64,000 nt of DNA from Arenicola marina (GCA_964019135.1 CAXHSH010000579.1:20001-84000), one strand, 5' to 3'. Shown: positions 35,868-48,985, numbered from the stretch's first letter. Numbers and translations are program-made. Notes: generated from the sequence alone by a model not told the origin.

Positions 35868-36379
35868 TTTTTTTGCCGGTATCTTTGTTGCTTTTTAGGG
35901 GAAAACAATCGTAATAATCCGATGAGCCGCAAACAGTTATTAGCCTGATGCGTAGGATGTCAGAGCGTTTGAAATGGTGACGCATCCTCCTGCTCGGTCC
36001 GTGGCTAATGATGATTCAAGGGAGAAAAACACTTGCGGCTCTTGCGATTGGGAATGGCCGCGGCTCACTTAATATTGAAGGTACAGAGCTGGGACCGGTT
36101 TCAAACGACGGGGAAAGGTAAAATGTAACGATAAGGATTGCTATTGGTTAAGTGGGTCGAGAATTTACGGCGCTAGAGGTTGCTGTAACGGACCACCCCT
36201 TTTCATCCCGTTACAAATGATTAGTGCACGGCGAAATCTCACAGGCCCGCGATGGTTTGGGTATCGACGTTTGCTGAAGGGGTGCCACGTTTCTTATACA
36301 AATGCGTGCGGCGGCTGCTTATCATGTCAGTTGAACGTGTCCATGTCATTTTGTAAGTCGAAGGTGGCGTTCATACGAC

Positions 36380-36497
36380 ATCTACGGCCATACCAGATTG
36401 AAAGCACCGGTTCTCGTCCGATCACCGAAGTTAAGCAACGTCGGGCCCGGTTAGTACTTGGATGGGTGACCGCCTGGGAATACCGGGTGCTGTAGAT
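36380..36497 (+). rRNA. 5S ribosomal RNA, copy 58
   Basis: Change: G18A. Tail A-T9. Confidence 0.95.
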
Positions 36498-37010
36498 TTT
36501 TTTTTGCCGGTATCTTTGTTGTTTTTTAGGGGAAAACAATCGTAATAATCCGATGAGCCGCAAACAGTTATTAGCCTGATGCGTAGGATGTCAGAGCGTT
36601 TGAAATGGTGACGCATCCTCCTGCTCGGTCCGTGGCTATTGATGATTCAAGGAAGAAAAACACTTGCGGCTCTTGCGATTGGGAATGGCCGCGGCTCACT
36701 TAATATTGAAGGTACAGAGCTGGAACCGGTTTCAAACGACGGGGAAAGGTAACATGTAGCGATAAGGATTGCTATTGGTTAAGTGGGTCGAGAATTTACG
36801 GCGCTAGATGTTGCTGTAACGGACCACCCCTTTTCATCCCGTTACAAATGATTAGTGCACGGCGAAATCTCACAGGCCCGCGATGGTTTGGGTATCGACG
36901 TTTGCTGAAGGGGTGCCACGTTTCTTATACAAATGCGTGCGGCGGCTGCTTATCATGTCAGTTGAACGTGTCCATGTCATTTTGTAAGTCGAAGGTGGCG
37001 TTCATACGAC

Positions 37011-37128
37011 ATCTACGGCCATACCAGATTGAAAGCACCGGTTCTCGTCCGATCACCGAAGTTAAGCAACGTCGGGCCCGGTTAGTACTTGGATGGGTGA
37101 CCGCCTGGGAATACCGGGTGCTGTAGAA
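37011..37128 (+). rRNA. 5S ribosomal RNA, copy 59
   Basis: Change: G18A. Tail AA-T5-C-T. Confidence 0.95.
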
Positions 37129-37640
37129 TTTTTCTGCCGGTATCTTTGTTGCTTTTTAGGGGAAAACAATCGTAATAATCCGATGAGCCGCAAACAGTTA
37201 TTAGCCTGATGCGTAGGATGTCAGAGCGTTTGAAATGGTGACGCGTCCTCCTGCTCGGTCCGTGGCTAATGATGATTCAAGGGAGAAAAACAATTGCGGC
37301 TCTTGCGATTGGGAATGGCCGCGGCTCACTTAATATTGAAGGTACAGAGCTGGGACCGGTTTCAAACGACGGGGAAAGGTAAAATGTAGCGATAAGGATT
37401 GCTATTGGTTAAGTGGGTCGAGAATTTACGGCGCTAGAGGTTGATGTAACGGACCACCCCTTTTCATCCCGTTACAAATGATTAGTGCACGGCGAAATCT
37501 CACAGGCCCGCGATGGTTTGGGTATCGACGTTTGCTGAAGGGGTGCCACGTTTCTTATACAAATGCGTGCGGCGGCTGCTTATCATGTCAGTTGAACGTG
37601 TCCATGTCATTTTGTAAGTCGAAGGTTGCGTTCATACGAC

Positions 37641-37758
37641 ATCTACGGCCATACCAGGTTGAAAGCACCGGTTCTCGTCCGATCACCGAAGTTAAGCAAC
37701 GTCGGGCCCGGTTAGTACTTGGATGGGTGACCGCCTGGGAATACCGGGTGCTGTAGAT
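37641..37758 (+). rRNA. 5S ribosomal RNA, copy 60
   Basis: Identical to copy 1 over the gene. Tail A-T9. Confidence 0.95.
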
Positions 37759-38271
37759 TTTTTTTTGCCGGTATCTTTGTTGTTTTTTAGGGGAAAACAA
37801 TCGTAATAATCCGATGAGCCGCAAACAGTTATTAGCCTGATGCGTAGGATGTCAGAGCGTTTGAAATGGTGACGCATCCTCCTGCTCGGTCCGTGGCTAT
37901 TGATGATTCAAGGAAGAAAAACACTTGCGGCTCTTGCGATTGGGAATGGCCGCGGCTCACTTAATATTGAAGGTACAGAGCTGGAACCGGTTTCAAACGA
38001 CGGGGAAAGGTAACATGTAGCGATAAGGATTGCTATTGGTTAAGTGGGTTGAGAATTTACGGCGCTAGATGTTGCTGTAACGGACCACCCCTTTTCATCC
38101 CGTTACAAATGATTAGTGCACGGCGAAATCTCACAGGCCCGCGATGGTTTGGGTATCGACGTTTGCTGAAGGGGTGCCACGTTTCTTATACAAATGCGTG
38201 CGGCGGCTGCTTATCATGTCAGTTGAACGTGTCCATGTCATTTTGTAAGTCGAAGGTGGCGTTCATATGAC

Positions 38272-38389
38272 ATCTACGGCCATACCACGTTGAAAGCACC
38301 GGTTCTCGTCCGATCACCGAAGTTAAGCAACGTCGGGCCCGGTTAGTACTTGGATGGGTGACCGCCTGGGAATACCGGGTGCTGTAGAA
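38272..38389 (+). rRNA. 5S ribosomal RNA, copy 61
   Basis: Change: G17C. Tail AA-T3-C-T3: the terminator has no run of four T, so readthrough is possible. CATATGAC upstream. Confidence 0.93.
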
Positions 38390-38901
38390 TTTCTTTGCCG
38401 GTATCTTTGTTGCTTTTTAGGGGAAAACAATCGTAATAATCCGATGAGCCGCAAACAGTTATTAGCCTGATGCGTAGGATGTCATGGCGTTTGAAATGGT
38501 GACGCATCCTCCTGCTCGGTCCGTGGCTAATGATGATACAAGGGAGAAAAACACTTGCGGCTCTTGCGATTGGGAATGGCCGCGGCTCACTTAATATTGA
38601 AGGTACAGAGCTGGGACCGGTTTCAAACGACGGGGAAAGGTAAAATGTAGCGATAAGAATTGCTATTGGTTAAGTGGGTCGAGAATTTACGGCGCTAGAG
38701 GTTGATGTAACGGACCACCCCTTTTCATCCCGTTACAAATGATTAGTGCACGGCGAAATCTCACAGGCCCGCGATGGTTTGGGTATCGACGTTTGCTGAA
38801 GGGGTGCCACGTTTCTTATACAAATGCGTGCGGCGGCTGCTTATCATGTCAGTTGAACGTGTCCATGTCATTTTGTAAGTCGAAGGTGGCGTTCATACGA
38901 C

Positions 38902-39019
38902 ATCTACGGCCATACCACGTTGAAAGCACCGGTTCTCGTCCGATCACCGAAGTTAAGCAACGTCGGGCCCGGTTCGTACTTGGATGGGTGACCGCCTGGG
39001 AATACCGGGTGCTGTAGAA
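38902..39019 (+). rRNA. 5S ribosomal RNA, copy 62
   Basis: Changes: G17C, A74C. Tail AA-T7 with the following G lost. Duplicate of copy 56. Confidence 0.92.
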
Positions 39020-39530
39020 TTTTTTTCCGGTATCTTTGTTGCTTTTTAGGGGAAAACAATCGTAATAATCCGATGAGCCGCAAACAGTTATTAGCCTGAT
39101 GCGTAGGATGTCATGGCGTTTGAAATGGTGACGCATCCTCCTGCTCGGTCCGTGGCTAATGATGATACAAGGGAGAAAAACACTTGCGGCTCTTGCGATT
39201 GGGAATGGCCGCGGCTCACTTAATATTGAAGGTACAGAGCTGGGACCGGTTTCAAACGACGGGGAAAGGTAAAATGTAGCGATAAGGATTGCTATTGGTT
39301 TAGTGGGTCGAGAATTTACGGCGCTAGAGGTTGATGTAACGGACCACCCCTTTTCATCCCGTTACAAATGATTAGTGCACGGCGAAATCTCACAGGCCCG
39401 CGATGGTTTGGGTATCGACGTTTGCTGAAGGGGTGCCACGTTTCTTATACAAATGCGTGCGGCGGCTGCTTATCATGTCAGTTGAACGTGTCCATGTCAT
39501 TTTGTAAGTCGAAGGTGGCGTTTATACGAC

Positions 39531-39648
39531 ATCTACGGCCATACCAGGTTGAAAGCACCGGTTCTCGTCCGATCACCGAAGTTAAGCAACGTCGGGCCCG
39601 GTTAGTACTTGGATGAGTGAACGCCTGGGAATACCGGGTGCTGTAGAA
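39531..39648 (+). rRNA. 5S ribosomal RNA, copy 63 (C-box variant)
   Basis: Changes: G86A, C91A. Possible pseudogene. Tail AA-T7. Confidence 0.88.
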
Positions 39649-40160
39649 TTTTTTTGCCGGTATCTTTGTTGCTTTTTAGGGGAAAACAATCGTAATAATC
39701 CGATGAGCCGCAAACAGTTATTAGCCTGATGCGTAGGATGTCAGAGCGTTTGAAATGGTGACGCATCCTCCTGCTCGGTCCGTGGCTAATGATGATTCAA
39801 GGGAGAAAAACACTTGCGGCTCTTGCGATTGGGAATGGCCGCGGCTCACTTAATATTGAAGGTACAGAGCTGGGACCGGTTTCAAACGACGGGGAAAGGT
39901 AAAATGTAACGATAAGGATTGCTATTGGTTAAGTGGGTCGAGAATTTACGGCGCTAGAGGTTGCTGTAACGGACCACCCCTTTTCATCCCGTTACAAATG
40001 ATTAGTGCACGGCGAAATCTCACAGGCCCGCGATGGTTTGGGTATCGACGTTTGCTGAAGGGGTGCCACGTTTCTTATACAAATGCGTGCGGCGGCTGCT
40101 TTTCATGTCAGTTGAACGTGTCCATGTCATTTTGTAAGTCGAAGGTGGCGTTCATACGAC

Positions 40161-40278
40161 ATCTACGGCCATACCAGATTGAAAGCACCGGTTCTCGTCC
40201 GATCACCGAAGTTAAGCAACGTCGGGCCCGGTTAGTACTTGGATGGGTGACCGCCTGGGAATACCGGGTGCTGTAGAT
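40161..40278 (+). rRNA. 5S ribosomal RNA, copy 64
   Basis: Change: G18A. Tail A-T9. The upstream spacer has a private CTGCTTTTCATG. Confidence 0.95.
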
Positions 40279-40791
40279 TTTTTTTTGCCGGTATCTTTGT
40301 TGTTTTTTAGGGGAAAACAATCGTAATAATCCGATGAGCCGCAAACAGTTATTAGCCTGATGCGTAGGATGTCAGAGCGTTTGAAATGGTGACGCATCCT
40401 CCTGCTCGGTCCGTGGCTATTGATGATTCAAGGAAGAAAAACACTTGCGGCTCTTGCGATTGGGAATGGCCGCGGCTCACTTAATATTGAAGGTACAGAG
40501 CTGGAACCGGTTTCAAACGACGGGGAAAGGTAACATGTAGCGATAAGGATTGCTATTGGTTAAGTGGGTCGAGAATTTACGGCGCTAGATGTTGCTGTAA
40601 CGGACCACCCCTTTTCATCCCGTTACAAATGATTAGTGCACGGCGAAATCTCACAGGCCCGCGATGGTTTGGGTATCGACGTTTGCTGAAGGGGTGCCAC
40701 GTTTCTTATACAAATGCGTGCGGCGGCTGCTTATCATGTCAGTTGAACGTGTCCATGTCATTTTGTAAGTCGAAGGTGGCGTTCATACGAC

Positions 40792-40909
40792 ATCTACGGC
40801 CATACCAGATTGAAAGCACCGGTTCTCGTCCGATCACCGAAGTTAAGCAACGTCGGGCCCGGTTAGTACTTGGATGGGTGACCGCCTGGGAATACCGGGT
40901 GCTGTAGAA
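40792..40909 (+). rRNA. 5S ribosomal RNA, copy 65
   Basis: Change: G18A. Tail AA-T5-C-T. Confidence 0.95.
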
Positions 40910-41421
40910 TTTTTCTGCCGGTATCTTTGTTGCTTTTTAGGGGAAAACAATCGTAATAATCCGATGAGCCGCAAACAGTTATTAGCCTGATGCGTAGGAT
41001 GTCAGAGCGTTTGAAATGGTGACGCGTCCTCCTGCTCGGTCCGTGGCTAATGATGATTCAAGGGAGAAAAACAATTGCGGCTCTTGCGATTGGGAATGGC
41101 CGCGGCTCACTTAATATTGAAGGTACAGAGCTGGGACCGGTTTCAAACGACGGGGAAAGGTAAAATGTAGCGATAAGGATTGCTATTGGTTAAGTGGGTC
41201 GAGAATTTACGGCGCTAGAGGTTGATGTAACGGACCACCCCTTTTCATCCCGTTACAAATGATTAGTGCACGGCGAAATCTCACAGGCCCGCGATGGTTT
41301 GGGTATCGACGTTTGCTGAAGGGGTGCCACGTTTCTTATACAAATGCGTGCGGCGGCTGCTTATCATGTCAGTTGAACGTGTCCATGTCATTTTGTAAGT
41401 CGAAGGTTGCGTTCATACGAC

Positions 41422-41539
41422 ATCTACGGCCATACCAGGTTGAAAGCACCGGTTCTCGTCCGATCACCGAAGTTAAGCAACGTCGGGCCCGGTTAGTACT
41501 TGGATGGGTGACCGCCTGGGAATACCGGGTGCTGTAGAT
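41422..41539 (+). rRNA. 5S ribosomal RNA, copy 66
   Basis: Identical to copy 1 over the gene. Tail A-T9. Confidence 0.95.
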
Positions 41540-42052
41540 TTTTTTTTGCCGGTATCTTTGTTGTTTTTTAGGGGAAAACAATCGTAATAATCCGATGAGC
41601 CGCAAACAGTTATTAGCCTGATGCGTAGGATGTCAGAGCGTTTGAAATGGTGACGCATCCTCCTGCTCGGTCCGTGGCTATTGATGATTCAAGGAAGAAA
41701 AACACTTGCGGCTCTTGCGATTGGGAATGGCCGCGGCTCACTTAATATTGAAGGTACAGAGCTGGAACCGGTTTCAAACGACGGGGAAAGGTAACATGTA
41801 GCGATAAGGATTGCTATTGGTTAAGTGGGTCGAGAATTTACGGCGCTAGATGTTGCTGTAACGGACCACCCCTTTTCATCCCGTTACAAATGATTAGTGC
41901 ACGGCGAAATCTCACAGGCCCGCGATGGTTTGGGTATCGACGTTTGCTGAAGGGGTGCCACGTTTCTTATACAAATGCGTGCGGCGGCTGCTTATCATGT
42001 CAGTTGAACGTGTCCATGTCATTTTGTAAGTCGAAGGTGGCGTTCATATGAC

Positions 42053-42170
42053 ATCTACGGCCATACCACGTTGAAAGCACCGGTTCTCGTCCGATCACCG
42101 AAGTTAAGCAACGTCGGGCCCGGTTAGTACTTGGATGGGTGACCGCCTGGGAATACCGGGTGCTGTAGAA
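42053..42170 (+). rRNA. 5S ribosomal RNA, copy 67
   Basis: Change: G17C. Tail AA-T3-C-T3, as in copy 61; no run of four T. CATATGAC upstream. Confidence 0.93.
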
Positions 42171-42682
42171 TTTCTTTGCCGGTATCTTTGTTGCTTTTTA
42201 GGGGAAAACAATCGTAATAATCCGATGAGCCGCAAACAGTTATTAGCCTGATGCGTAGGATGTCATGGCGTTTGAAATGGTGACGCATCCTCCTGCTCGG
42301 TCCGTGGCTAATGATGATACAAGGGAGAAAAACACTTGCGGCTCTTGCGATTGGGAATGGCCGCGGCTCACTTAATATTGAAGGTACAGAGCTGGGACCG
42401 GTTTCAAACGACGGGGAAAGGTAAAATGTAGCGATAAGAATTGCTATTGGTTAAGTGGGTCGAGAATTTACGGCGCTAGAGGTTGATGTAACGGACCACC
42501 CCTTTTCATCCCGTTACAAATGATTAGTGCACGGCGAAATCTCACAGGCCCGCGATGGTTTGGGTATCGACGTTTGCTGAAGGGGTGCCACGTTTCTTAT
42601 ACAAATGCGTGCGGCGGCTGTTTATCATGTCAGTTGAACGTGTCCATGTCATTTTGTAAGTCGAAGGTGGCGTTCATACGAC

Positions 42683-42800
42683 ATCTACGGCCATACCAGA
42701 TTGAAAGCACCGGTTCTCGTCCGATCACCGAAGTTAAGCAACGTCGGGCCCGGTTAGCACTTGGATGGGTGACCGCCTGGGAATACCGGGTGCTGTAGAA
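42683..42800 (+). rRNA. 5S ribosomal RNA, copy 68
   Basis: Changes: G18A, T76C. Tail AA-T5-C-T. Confidence 0.93.
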
Positions 42801-43312
42801 TTTTTCTGCCGGTATCTTTGTTGTTTTTTAGGGGAAAACAATCGTAATAATCCGATGAGCCGCAAACAATTATTAGCCTGATGCGTAGGATGTCAGAGCG
42901 TTTGAAATGGTGACGCGTCCTCCTGCTCGGTCCGTGGCTAATGATGATTCAAGGGAGAAAAACACTTGCGGCTCTTGCGATTGGGAATGGCCGCGGCTCA
43001 CTTAATATTGAAGGTACAGAGCTGGGACCGGTTTCAAACGACGGGGAAAGGTAAAATGTAGCGATAAGGATTGCTATTGGTTAAGTGGTTCGAGAATTTA
43101 CGGCGCTAGAGGTTGCTGTAACGGACCACCCCTTTTCATCCCGTTACAAATGATTAGTGCACGGCGAAATCTCACAGGCCCGCGATGGTTTGGGTATCGA
43201 CGTTTGCTGAAGGGGTGCCACGTTTCTTATACAAATGCGTGCGGCGGCTGCTTATCATGTCAGTTGAACGTGTCCATGTCATTTTGTAAGTCGAAGGTGG
43301 CGTTCATACAAC

Positions 43313-43430
43313 ATCTACGGCCATACTACGTTGAAAGCACCGGTTCCCGTCCGATCACCGAAGTTAAGCAACGTCGGGCCCGGTTAGTACTTGGATGGGT
43401 GACCGCCTGGGAATACCGGGTGCTGTAGAA
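43313..43430 (+). rRNA. 5S ribosomal RNA, copy 69
   Basis: Changes: C15T, G17C, T35C. ATACAAC upstream. Tail AA-T8. Confidence 0.95.
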
Positions 43431-43943
43431 TTTTTTTTGCCGGTATCTTTGTTGTTTTTTAGGGGAAAACAATCGTAATAATCCGATGAGCCGCAAACAA
43501 TTATTAGCCTGATGCGTAGGATGTCCGAGCGTTTGAAATGGTGACGCATCCTCCTGCTCGGTCCGTGGCTAATGATGATTCAAGGAAGAAAAACACTTGC
43601 GGCTCTTGCGATTGGGAATGGCCGCGGCTCACTTAATATTGAAGGTACAGAGCTGGGACCGGTTTCAAACGACGGGGAAAGGTAAAATGTAGCGATAAGG
43701 ATTGCTATTGGTTAAGTGGGTCGAGAATTTACGGCGCTAGAGGTTGATGTAACGGACCACCCCTTTTCATCCCGTTACAAATGATTAGTGCACGGCGAAA
43801 TCTCACAGGCCCGCGATGGTTTGGGTATCGACGTTTGCTGAAGGGGTGCCACGTTTCTTATACAAATGCATGCGGCGGCTGCTTATCATGTCAGTTGAAC
43901 GTGTCCATGTCATTTTGTAAGTCGAAGGTGGCGTTTATACGAC

Positions 43944-44061
43944 ATCTACGGCCATACCAGGTTGAAAGCACCGGTTCTCGTCCGATCACCGAAGTTAAGC
44001 AACGTCGGGCCCGGTTAGTACTTGGATGGGTGAACGCCTGGGAATACCGGGTGCTGTAGAA
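43944..44061 (+). rRNA. 5S ribosomal RNA, copy 70
   Basis: Change: C91A. Tail AA-T5-C-T. Duplicate of copies 39 and 46. Confidence 0.93.
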
Positions 44062-44573
44062 TTTTTCTGCCGGTATCTTTGTTGCTTTTTAGGGGAAAAC
44101 AATCGTAATAATCCGATGAGCCGCAAACAATTATTAGCCTGATGCGTAGGATGTCAGAGCGTTTGAAATGGTGACGCGTCCTTCTGCTCGGTCCGTGGCT
44201 AATGATGATTCAAGGGAGAAAAACACTTGCGGCTCTTGCGATTGAGAATGGCCGCGGCTCACTTAATATTGAAGGTACAGAGCTGGGACCGGTTTCAAAC
44301 GACGGGGAAAGGTAAAATGTAGCGAAAAGGATTGCTATTGGTTAAGTGGGTCGAGAATTTACGGCGCTAGAGGTTGCTGTAACGGACCACCCCTTTTCAT
44401 CCCGTTACAAATGATTAGTGCACGGCGAAATCTCACAGGCCCGCGATTTTTTGGGTATCGACGTTTGCTGAAGGGGTGCCAAGTTTCTTATACAAATGCG
44501 TGCGGCGGCTGCTTATCATGTCAGTTGAACGTGTCCATGTCATTTTGTAAGTCGAAGGTGGCGTTCATACGAC

Positions 44574-44691
44574 ATCTACGGCCATACCAGATTGAAAGCA
44601 CCGGTTCTCGTCCGATCACCGAAGTTAAGCAACGTCGGGCCCGGTTAGTACTTGGATGGGTGACCGCCTGGGAATACCGGGTGCTGTAGAA
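44574..44691 (+). rRNA. 5S ribosomal RNA, copy 71
   Basis: Change: G18A. Tail AA-T7. Duplicate of copies 40 and 47. Confidence 0.95.
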
Positions 44692-45203
44692 TTTTTTTGC
44701 CGGTATCTTTGTTGTTTTTTAGGGGAAAACAATCGTAATAATCCGATGAGCCGCAAACAATTATTAGCCTGATGCGTAGGATGTCAGAGCGTTTGAAATG
44801 GTGACGCACCCTCCTGCTCGGTCCGTGGCTAATGATGATTCAAGGGAGAAAAACACTTGCGGCTCTTGCGATTGGGAATGGCCGCGGCTCACATAATATT
44901 GAAGGTACAGAGCTGGGACCGGTTTCAAACGACGGGGAAAGGTAAAGTGTAGCGATAAGGATTGCTATTGGTTAAGTGGGTCGAGAATTTACGGCGCTAG
45001 AGTTTGCTGTAACGGACCACCCCTTTTCATCCCGTTACAAATGATTAGTGCACGGCGAAATCTCACAGGCCCGCGATGGTTTGAGTATCGACGTTTGCTG
45101 AAGGGGTGCCACGTTTCTTATACAAATGCGTGCGGCGGCTGCTTATCATGTCAGTTGAACGTGTCCATGTCATTTTGTAAGTCGAAGGTGGCGTTCATAC
45201 GAC

Positions 45204-45321
45204 ATCTACGGCCATACCAGGTTGAAAGCACCGGTTCTCGTCCGATCACCGAAGTTAAGCAACGTCGGGCCCGGTTAGTACTTGGATGGGTGACCGCCTG
45301 GGAATACCGGGTGCTGTAGAA
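45204..45321 (+). rRNA. 5S ribosomal RNA, copy 72
   Basis: Gene body as copy 1 with A118. Tail AA-T4-C-T, unique in the array and only a minimal terminator. Upstream ATACGAC, unlike its duplicates 41 and 48. Confidence 0.94.
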
Positions 45322-45832
45322 TTTTCTGCCGGTATCTTTGTTGTTTTTTAGGGGAAAACAATCGTAATAATCCTATGAGCCGCAAGCAATTATTAGCCTG
45401 ATGCGTAGGATGTCAGAGCGTTTGAAATGGTGACGCATCCTCCTGCTCGGTCCGTGGCTAATGATGATTCAAGGGAGAAAAACACTTGCGGCTCTTGCGA
45501 TTGGGAATGGCCGCGGCTCACATAATATTGAAGGTACAGAGCTGGGACCAGTTTCAAACGACGGGGAAAGGTAAAGTGTAGCGATAAGGATTGCTATTGG
45601 TTAAGTGGGTCGAGAATTTCCGGCGCTAGAGGTTGCTGTAACGGACCACCCCTTTTCATCCCGTTACAAATGATTAGTGCACGGCGAAATCTCACAGGCC
45701 CGCGATGGTGTGAGTATCGACGTTTGCTGAAGGGGTGCCACGTTTCTTATACAAATGCGTGCGGCGGCTGCTTATCATGTCAGTTGAACGTGTCCATGTC
45801 ATTTTGTAAGTCGAAGGTGGCGTTAATACGAC

Positions 45833-45950
45833 ATCTACGGCCATACCAGGTTGAAAGCACCGGTTCTCGTCCGATCACCGAAGTTAAGCAACGTCGGGCC
45901 CGGTTAGTACTTGGATGGGTGAACGCCTGGGAATACCGGGTGCTGTAGAA
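45833..45950 (+). rRNA. 5S ribosomal RNA, copy 73
   Basis: Change: C91A. GTTAATACGAC upstream. Tail AA-T7. Confidence 0.93.
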
Positions 45951-46462
45951 TTTTTTTGCCGGTATCTTTGTTGTTTTTTAGGGGTAAACAATCGTAATAA
46001 TCCGATGAGCCGCAAACAATTATTAGCCTGATGCGTAGGATGTCAGAGCGTTTGAAATGGTGACGCATCCTCCTGCTCGGTCCGTGGCTAATGATGATTC
46101 AAGGGAGAAAAACACTTGCGGCTCTTGCGATTGGGAATGGCCGCGGCTCACATAATATTGAAGGTACAGAGCTGGGACCGGTTTCAAACGACGGGGAAAG
46201 GTAAAATGTAGCGATAAGGATTGCTATTGGTTAAGTGGGTCGAGAATTTACGGCGCTAGAGGTTGATGTAACGGACCACCCCTTTTCATCCCGTTACAAA
46301 TGATTAGTGCACGGCGAAATCTCACAGGCCCGCGATGGTTTGGGTATCGACGTTTGCTGAAGGGGTGCCACGTTTCTTATACAAATGCGTGCGGCGGCTG
46401 CTTATCATGTCAGTTGAACGTGTCCATGTCATTTTGTAAGTCGAAGGTGGCGTTCATACGAC

Positions 46463-46580
46463 ATCTACGGCCATACTACGTTGAAAGCACCGGTTCCCGT
46501 CCGACCACCGAAGTTAAGCAACGTCGGGCCCGGTTAGTACTTGGATGGGTGACCGCCTGGGAATAGCGGGTGCTGTAGAA
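46463..46580 (+). rRNA. 5S ribosomal RNA, copy 74 (helix V variant)
   Basis: Changes: C15T, G17C, T35C, T43C, C104G. Duplicate of copy 50 and likewise a possible pseudogene. Tail AA-T8. Confidence 0.88.
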
Positions 46581-47093
46581 TTTTTTTTGCCGGTATCTTT
46601 GTAGTTTTTTAGGGGAAAACAATCGTAATAATCCGATGAGCCGCAAACAATTATTAGCCTGATGCGTAGGATGTCCGAGCGTTTGAAATGGTGACGCATC
46701 CTCCTGCTCGGTCCGTGGCTAATGATGATTCAAGAGAGAAAAACACTTGCGGCTCTTGCGATTGGGAATGGCCGCGGCTCACTTAATATTGAAGGTACAG
46801 AGCTGGGACCGGTTTCAAACGACGGGGAAAGGTAAAATGTAGCGATAAGGATTGCTATTGGTTAAGTGGGTCGAGAATTTACGGCGCTAGAGGTTGATGT
46901 AACGGACCACCCCTTTTCATCCCATTACAAATGATTAGTGCACGGCGAAATCTCACAGGCCCGCGATGGTTTGGGTATCGACGTTTGCTGAAGGGGTGCC
47001 ACGTTTCTTATACAAATGCGTGCGGCGGCTGCTTATCATGTCAGTTGAACGTGTCCATGTCATTTTGTAAGTCGAAGGTGGCGTTCATACGAC

Positions 47094-47211
47094 ATCTACG
47101 GCCATACCACGTTGAAAGCACCGGTTCTCGTCCGATCACCGAAGTTAAGCAACGTCGGGCCTGGTTAGTACTTGGATGGGTGACCGCCTGGGAATACCGG
47201 GTGCTGTAGAA
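47094..47211 (+). rRNA. 5S ribosomal RNA, copy 75
   Basis: Changes: G17C, C69T. Tail AA-T7. Duplicate of copy 51. Confidence 0.94.
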
Positions 47212-47723
47212 TTTTTTTGCCGGTATCTTTGTTGCTTTTTAGGGGAAAACAATCGTAATAATCCGATGAGCCGCAAACAGTTATTAGCCTGACGCGTAGG
47301 ATGTCATGGCGTTTGAAATGGTGACGCATCCTCCTGCTCGGTCCGTGGCTAATGATGATACAAGGGAGAAAAACACTTGCGGCTCTTGCGATTGGGAATG
47401 GCCGCGGCTCACTTAATATTGAAGGTACAGAGCTGGGACCGGTTTCCAACGACGGGGAAAGGTAAAATGTAGCGATAAGGATTGCTATTGGTTAAGTGGG
47501 TCGAGAATTTACGGCGCTAGAGTTTGATGTAACGGACCACCCCTTTTCATCCCATTACAAATGATTAGTGCACGGCGAAATCTCACAGGCCCGCGATGGT
47601 TTGAGTATCGACGTTTGCTGAAGGGGTGCCACGTTTCTTATACAAATGCGTGCGGCGGCTGCTTATCATGTCAGTTGAACGTGTCCATGTCATTTTGTAA
47701 GTCGAAGGTGGCGTTCATACGAC

Positions 47724-47841
47724 ATCTACGGCCATACTACGTTGAAAGCACCGGTTCCCGTCCGATCACCGAAGTTAAGCAACGTCGGGCCCGGTTAGCA
47801 CTTGGATGGGTGACCGCCTGGGAATACCGGGTGCTGTAGAA
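47724..47841 (+). rRNA. 5S ribosomal RNA, copy 76
   Basis: Changes: C15T, G17C, T35C, T76C. Tail AA-T8. Confidence 0.93.
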
Positions 47842-48354
47842 TTTTTTTTGCCGGTATCTTTGTTGCTTTTTAGGGGAAAACAATCGTAATAATCCGATGA
47901 GCCGCAAACAGTTATTAGCCTGATGCGTAGGATGTCATGGCGTTTGAAATGGTGACGCATCCTCCTGCTCGGTCCGTGGCTAATGATGATACAAGGGAGA
48001 AAAACACTTGCGGCTCTTGCGATTGGGAATGGCCGCGGCTCACTTAATATTGAAGGTACAGAGCTGGGACCGGTTTCCAACGACGGGGAAAGGTAAAATG
48101 TAGCGATAAGGATTGCTATTGGTTAAGTGGGTCGAGAATTTACGGCGCTAGAGGTTGATGTAACGGACCACCCCTTTTCATCCCATTACAAATGATTAGT
48201 GCACGGCGAAATCTCACAGGCCCGCGATGGTTTGAGTATCGACGTTTGCTGAAGGGGTGCCACGTTTCTTATACAAATGCGTGCGGCGGCTGCTTATCAT
48301 GTCAGTTGAACGTGTCCATGTCATTTTGTAAGTCGAAGGTGGCGTTCATACGAC

Positions 48355-48472
48355 ATCTACGGCCATACTACGTTGAAAGCACCGGTTCCCGTCCGATCAC
48401 CGAAGTTAAGCAACGTCGGGCCCGGTTAGCACTTGGATGGGTGACCGCCTGGGAATACCGGGTGCTGTAGAA
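48355..48472 (+). rRNA. 5S ribosomal RNA, copy 77
   Basis: Changes: C15T, G17C, T35C, T76C. Tail AA-T8. A second long T run (GTTTTTTTTTAGG) follows about 20 bp later. Confidence 0.93.
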
Positions 48473-48985
48473 TTTTTTTTGCCGGTATCTTTGTTTTTTT
48501 TTAGGGGAAAACAATCGTAATAATCCGATGAGCCGCAAACAATTATTAGCCTGATGCGTAGGATGTCCGAGCGTTTGAAATGGTGACGCATCCTCCTGCT
48601 CGGTCCGTGGCTAATGATGATTCAAGGGAGAAAAACACTTGCGGCTCTTGCGATTGGGAATGGCCGCGGCTCACTTAATATTGAAGGTACAGAGCTGGAA
48701 CCGGTTTCAAACGACGGGGAAAGGTAAAATGTAGCGATAAGGATTGCTATTGGTTAAGTGGGTCGAGAATTTACGGCGCTAGAGTTTGATGTAACGGAAC
48801 ACCCCTTTTCATCCCATTACAAATGATTAGTGCACGGCGAAATCTCACAGGCCCGCGATGGTTTGGGTATCGACGTTTGCTGAAAGGGTGCCACGTTTCT
48901 TATACAAATGCGTGCGGCGGCTGCTTATCATGTCAGTTGAACGTGTCCATGTCATTTTGTAAGTCGAAGGTTGCGTTCATACGAC

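Larger units (their letters stand above)
32338..38649 (+). repeat. Ten-unit 5S block repeated 18.9 kb away, copy B
   Basis: Matches 13428-19740 with few differences, for example copy 54 has ATACGAC where copy 24 has ATACCAC, and copy 56 has lost one G after its T tract. Confidence 0.85.
35068..38848 (+). repeat. Six-unit 5S block, copy A (3781-bp period)
   Basis: Copies 56-61 repeat as 62-67. Shared private markers are the lost G after the T tract, GGTTTAGTGGG in the spacer, and the T3-C-T3 terminator. Confidence 0.85.
38849..42629 (+). repeat. Six-unit 5S block, copy B (3781-bp period)
   Basis: Tandem duplicate of 35068-38848, differing by single bases such as CTGCTTTTCATG near 40098. Confidence 0.85.
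41422..47455 (+). repeat. 5S block repeated 15.1 kb away, copy B
   Basis: Matches 26296-32330. The offset drops by 1 bp at copy 72 because its T tract is one base shorter. Confidence 0.85.
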
